DNA from: Streptomyces sp. NBC_00510
GTDB taxonomy: Bacteria > Actinomycetota > Actinomycetes > Streptomycetales > Streptomycetaceae
Assembly: GCA_036013505.1 (NCBI GenBank)
Contig: CP107851.1
Span: 6,036,501 to 6,100,500 of the forward strand
DNA length: 64,000 nucleotides
Direction: 5' to 3'
A program made the position numbers and the translations under genes. Of this stretch, positions 61,635 to 64,000 are shown piece after piece. Within the stretch, counting starts at the first letter, position 1; each line of letters opens with the position of its first letter. Under the pieces are notes generated by a model. The model was not told where the DNA came from. It did no database searches and worked only from the letters and a program-made list of their open reading frames with translations.

Positions 61635-63380
61635 CTACCGTCGGCCCGCCCGGAGGTCGTCGAGGTAGCCCTTCATGATCGCGTTGCCCCGCTCCTGGGA
61701 ATCCGCATCGCCGTACTCCACGCTGTGGCTGACGTCGACGTGCGGCATGTACCCCTCCAGCCAGTAGGCGCAGGTGGGCGACTTGTCGTAACACGGCTCG
61801 CGCTCCGTGTACATGTGCGTGACGTTTCCGTCCATGCCCCTGTCCATGAACGGTGTCGCCAGGCGCTTCTCCGAGTGGTACGGGCGTTCGCTGTACGTGA
61901 CGAGGACGAATTCGTGGTCGTTCGCCTCGTCGCGGTAGTGGGCGGCCGCGTAGTTGTTGCTGCTGAAGGTCTCGTCGTCGGTGCCCTGCTTCTCGTACGT
62001 CCCGTAGTGGCCCTTCGCGTGGCGGGCCCTGCGGGTGGCGTCCGCGAGGGGAGTGGACGACAGCGGAACCTCGGTGGACTCCTTCTTCTTGGCGGGCTTG
62101 CCGCCGGGCAGTTGGCCCACGGTCCGCTTGCCGGGCTTCGGGAGGCTCGTCCGGTCCGTGGGGTTGCCGTCGCGGTCCTGCAGGAGCCGTGTGATGCCGG
62201 ACTTCTTGTCGTCGTCCGTGAGGTCGACGAGTTTGCCCTGGTCGTCCAGGCGCTTGATCTGCCCGTCGGACTCGAGGACGTAGACCGGCTTGCCCCTGCC
62301 CGTCTTCTGCAACTGCTGCAGCTCGGTCGCGATGCTGTCGTCGTTGTCGCGGTGGTTCTGGTGCATCTGCTTGAGGCCCTTGCGCATGTCGTTGCGCACA
62401 TGGCCCACGGCCTTCTCGGCCGCCTCGCCGATGCCGTCCACGATCTTCGTGGCGATCGGCATGATGTGCCCGGCGATCTCGCCGCGGCCGCCGGTACGGT
62501 TCTTGGCGTCGCGGGCCCGGCCTATGTGCCCCTTCGACTTGCCGTGCAGGGAGCCGGTGATGCCGTCGAGCTGGGTGTCGATCCGGTCGAAGCTGTCCCC
62601 GTCGCTCTGGAAGTGAGTGCCCCCGCCGCCCCCGCCACCGGTGCCCCCGCCCCCGCCCCCGCCACCGCCCCCGCCGCCGCCTCCGGCGCTGGCGAGGGTG
62701 AAGCTGTCGGCCTGCTTCTTGGCGCCGTCGACGCCCTCGCCGAAGCCCTCCTTGCCGGCGTCGGCGGTCCGGCCGAGGTCGACGCCCTTCTGCAGGCCGA
62801 GGGCGTTGGAACCGACCTGGATGATCAGGTCGGCGGCCATCGACTCCAAGGCGGCGTAGATCGGGGCGGTGGCGATGGACATCAGCTGGTCGACGACCTG
62901 GTTGATGACCTCGCGGAAGATCTTCTTGACGATCATCCGGGTCGCCTGGGTCGCGGCGGCCCCGGCGAAGCTCGACAGCCCGAGCGTGAAGGGGGCGGAG
63001 GCGATGGTCGCGACGATCTCGGCTGCCAGGATGCCGAGTTGGACGATCGCCGCGACCTTCGCGACTTCGATCGCGATCGCCACCCCGTCGAGCGCCGTCG
63101 CCCCCATCCGCGCGGCCTCGGCGAGATTGGCCAGATGCGTGCCCTTGACCTTGCCCCAGTGCGCCTCGAAGGCGTCCATCGCGGCGCCCGCGTTCGCGCC
63201 CAGCAGCTCCTGCACGGCGGTGTGGGCGTCCATGGCGCCGCCGTCGATGTCGTCCGCGAAGTCCCGCAGGGACGTGGCCATCTCGCGGTAGTCGTCCTCG
63301 TCGACGTTCGGCCACGCGATGCCGATCAGGTCGAGCACGTACGCCAGTTCGTCGGGCAGTACGACACCCACCGCGGACAC
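61635..63380 (-). CDS. Polymorphic toxin with WXG-like N-terminus and C-terminal deaminase
   Basis: The 581-aa protein starts with a helical WXG100-like export domain (LPDELAYVLDLIGIAWPNVD; HWGKVKG) and a hydrophobic helical segment (about residues 100-200). A run of 22 glycines with two threonines (about 229-253) leads into a charged linker. The C-terminal domain has H502-S-E504 in YHSEKRLATPF and C530-x6-C537 in TEREPCYDKSPTCAYWL. YMPHVDVSHSVEYGDADSQE follows. This matches nucleic-acid or nucleotide deaminase toxins. Export by a type VII-like route is suggested by the N-terminus, but no secretion genes are in the window. The GTG at 63380 is the probable start; 63371 is an alternative. Confidence 0.82.
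   Translation of the reverse strand: MSAVGVVLPDELAYVLDLIGIAWPNVDEDDYREMATSLRDFADDIDGGAMDAHTAVQELLGANAGAAMDAFEAHWGKVKGTHLANLAEAARMGATALDGVAIAIEVAKVAAIVQLGILAAEIVATIASAPFTLGLSSFAGAAATQATRMIVKKIFREVINQVVDQLMSIATAPIYAALESMAADLIIQVGSNALGLQKGVDLGRTADAGKEGFGEGVDGAKKQADSFTLASAGGGGGGGGGGGGGGTGGGGGGGTHFQSDGDSFDRIDTQLDGITGSLHGKSKGHIGRARDAKNRTGGRGEIAGHIMPIATKIVDGIGEAAEKAVGHVRNDMRKGLKQMHQNHRDNDDSIATELQQLQKTGRGKPVYVLESDGQIKRLDDQGKLVDLTDDDKKSGITRLLQDRDGNPTDRTSLPKPGKRTVGQLPGGKPAKKKESTEVPLSSTPLADATRRARHAKGHYGTYEKQGTDDETFSSNNYAAAHYRDEANDHEFVLVTYSERPYHSEKRLATPFMDRGMDGNVTHMYTEREPCYDKSPTCAYWLEGYMPHVDVSHSVEYGDADSQERGNAIMKGYLDDLRAGRR
62622..62692. repeat. Gly-run coding repeat in the toxin gene
   Basis: A nearly pure CCG/CCC tract encodes the Gly-rich hinge of the toxin. 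It is a likely site for slippage and length change between strains. Confidence 0.7.
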
Positions 63381-63470
63381 CCCCGTGTCTTTTCTTGACT
63401 GCAGCAGCAGAGATTTTGACGCTACGTGAGAGGCTCCAGTTCCTCAACTGGCTTGGAAATGACGGGCTGT

Positions 63471-64000
63471 CTATCGGACGCGCCACTTGAGCACGTCGTC
63501 GTCGCGCACGGTGATCCAGGTGCCGTCCCCCAGGGGAACCGGTTCGGGGCTCACGGCGAAGGGGTACACGATCTCGGCCAGCGGCTCCAGGGACGTCGCG
63601 TCGAGCAGGAGGTGCCGCGACTCCTCCGGCCAGATGTCGTACGCGACCGCCGCGAGCACCCGGTGCCGGTCGAGGAATCCCGGGCTGCCGGCGAAGCACA
63701 GCTCCGGATCCTCCAGCGCGGTCGCGGCCGCCACGTCCGCCCCGGCCCGGCAGAGACCGGACGCGGTCGCCTCGTACCGGGTGAGGATCTCGCCTCCCCG
63801 GGTCAGCTTGAGGAAACCCACGCCGTCCAGGCTGTTGCCGGTGAACGGTTCGTCGGCCGGGCCCGCGGGCAGTGCGCGGATGCCGTCGCCCGCGTACGAG
63901 ACCAGGAGGGAGTGCGCGTCGTCCTGCCCCTGCCCCGCCGAGAGGAAGACGACGTCCGAAGGCACGAGGGCCTGCTGGAAACCGTAGGCCGCGGAGCAGG
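63471..64000 (-). CDS. Hypothetical protein (5' end outside window), possible beta-propeller
   Basis: The frame is open from the right edge to the TAG at 63471. Segments such as PADEPFTGNSLDGVGFLKLT, AAVAYDIWPEESRHLLLDAT and TWITVRDDDVLKWRVR suggest repeated beta blades. No known family was recognised. It lies upstream of the toxin gene on the same strand with a 90-nt gap and may belong to the same locus. Confidence 0.6.
   Translation of the reverse strand, partial: CSAAYGFQQALVPSDVVFLSAGQGQDDAHSLLVSYAGDGIRALPAGPADEPFTGNSLDGVGFLKLTRGGEILTRYEATASGLCRAGADVAAATALEDPELCFAGSPGFLDRHRVLAAVAYDIWPEESRHLLLDATSLEPLAEIVYPFAVSPEPVPLGDGTWITVRDDDVLKWRVR

Overview
The window is a 64 kb chromosomal segment of a Streptomyces or close relative. 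The evidence is very high G+C with G/C-biased third codon positions, frequent GTG/TTG starts, many 1-10 nt gene overlaps, and actinomycete-specific families: a cslA-glxA-cslZ locus, a SpoIIE-type phosphatase, GAF-ANTAR and STAS regulators, an LAxTG surface protein, a CBM2-GH18 chitinase and SUKH immunity proteins. The gene order around cslA/glxA, the Ehu-type transporter and the PAS-GGDEF-EAL protein matches what I recall of the S. coelicolor SCO28xx region. That is memory, not a search.

Layout. 0-10 kb: partial DUF445 protein, SGNH hydrolase, class V aminotransferase, a decayed ABC exporter, a bifunctional penicillin-binding protein, SugE-type exporter, GroES-like protein, DUF3618, Bcp peroxidase, sortase with a Gly-repeat surface protein. 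10-16 kb: HAD phosphatase, DUF3616 secreted protein convergent with an LAATG surface protein, ROK regulator divergent from a Gfo/Idh/MocA oxidoreductase. 16-25 kb: signalling proteins (degenerate HATPase, STAS, GAF-ANTAR, PAS-PAS-GAF-SpoIIE) around the apical glycan locus cslZ/glxA/cslA. 25-31 kb: tRNA-Lys, a LuxR/TrmB-like regulator divergent from a 48-aa secreted peptide, then a 1229-aa subtilase and a second tRNA-Lys. 31-43 kb: IclR, an Ehu-type amino-acid/ectoine ABC transporter, aldehyde dehydrogenase, LLM oxidoreductase, cdgA-like c-di-GMP protein, two tandem M6 metalloproteases, a third identical tRNA-Lys. 43-48 kb: a three-gene overlapping operon of a PD-(D/E)XK nuclease with a Cys cluster, an unknown 519-aa protein and an SF1 helicase. 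48-57 kb: PAP2, TetR, chitinase with a DasR-like site, a Tyr-rich secreted peptide, a two-component system, a spermidine-synthase-like protein and an XRE regulator. 57-64 kb: a minus-strand polymorphic-toxin operon.

How genes may work together. The toxin operon joins a WXG-like, deaminase-tipped toxin to two SUKH-4 proteins (one carrying its own deaminase domain), an NTPase-WD40 protein, a truncated SUFU-like ORF and a SUKH-3 protein. CslA, GlxA and CslZ form a known polysaccharide synthase, copper oxidase and GH6 glycanase set for a hyphal-tip glycan. The strongest candidates for little-described systems are the toxin operon, the nuclease/unknown/helicase operon and the regulator/secreted peptide/subtilase cluster lying between inverted tRNA-Lys genes. 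No integrase, transposase, CRISPR array or plasmid gene was seen.
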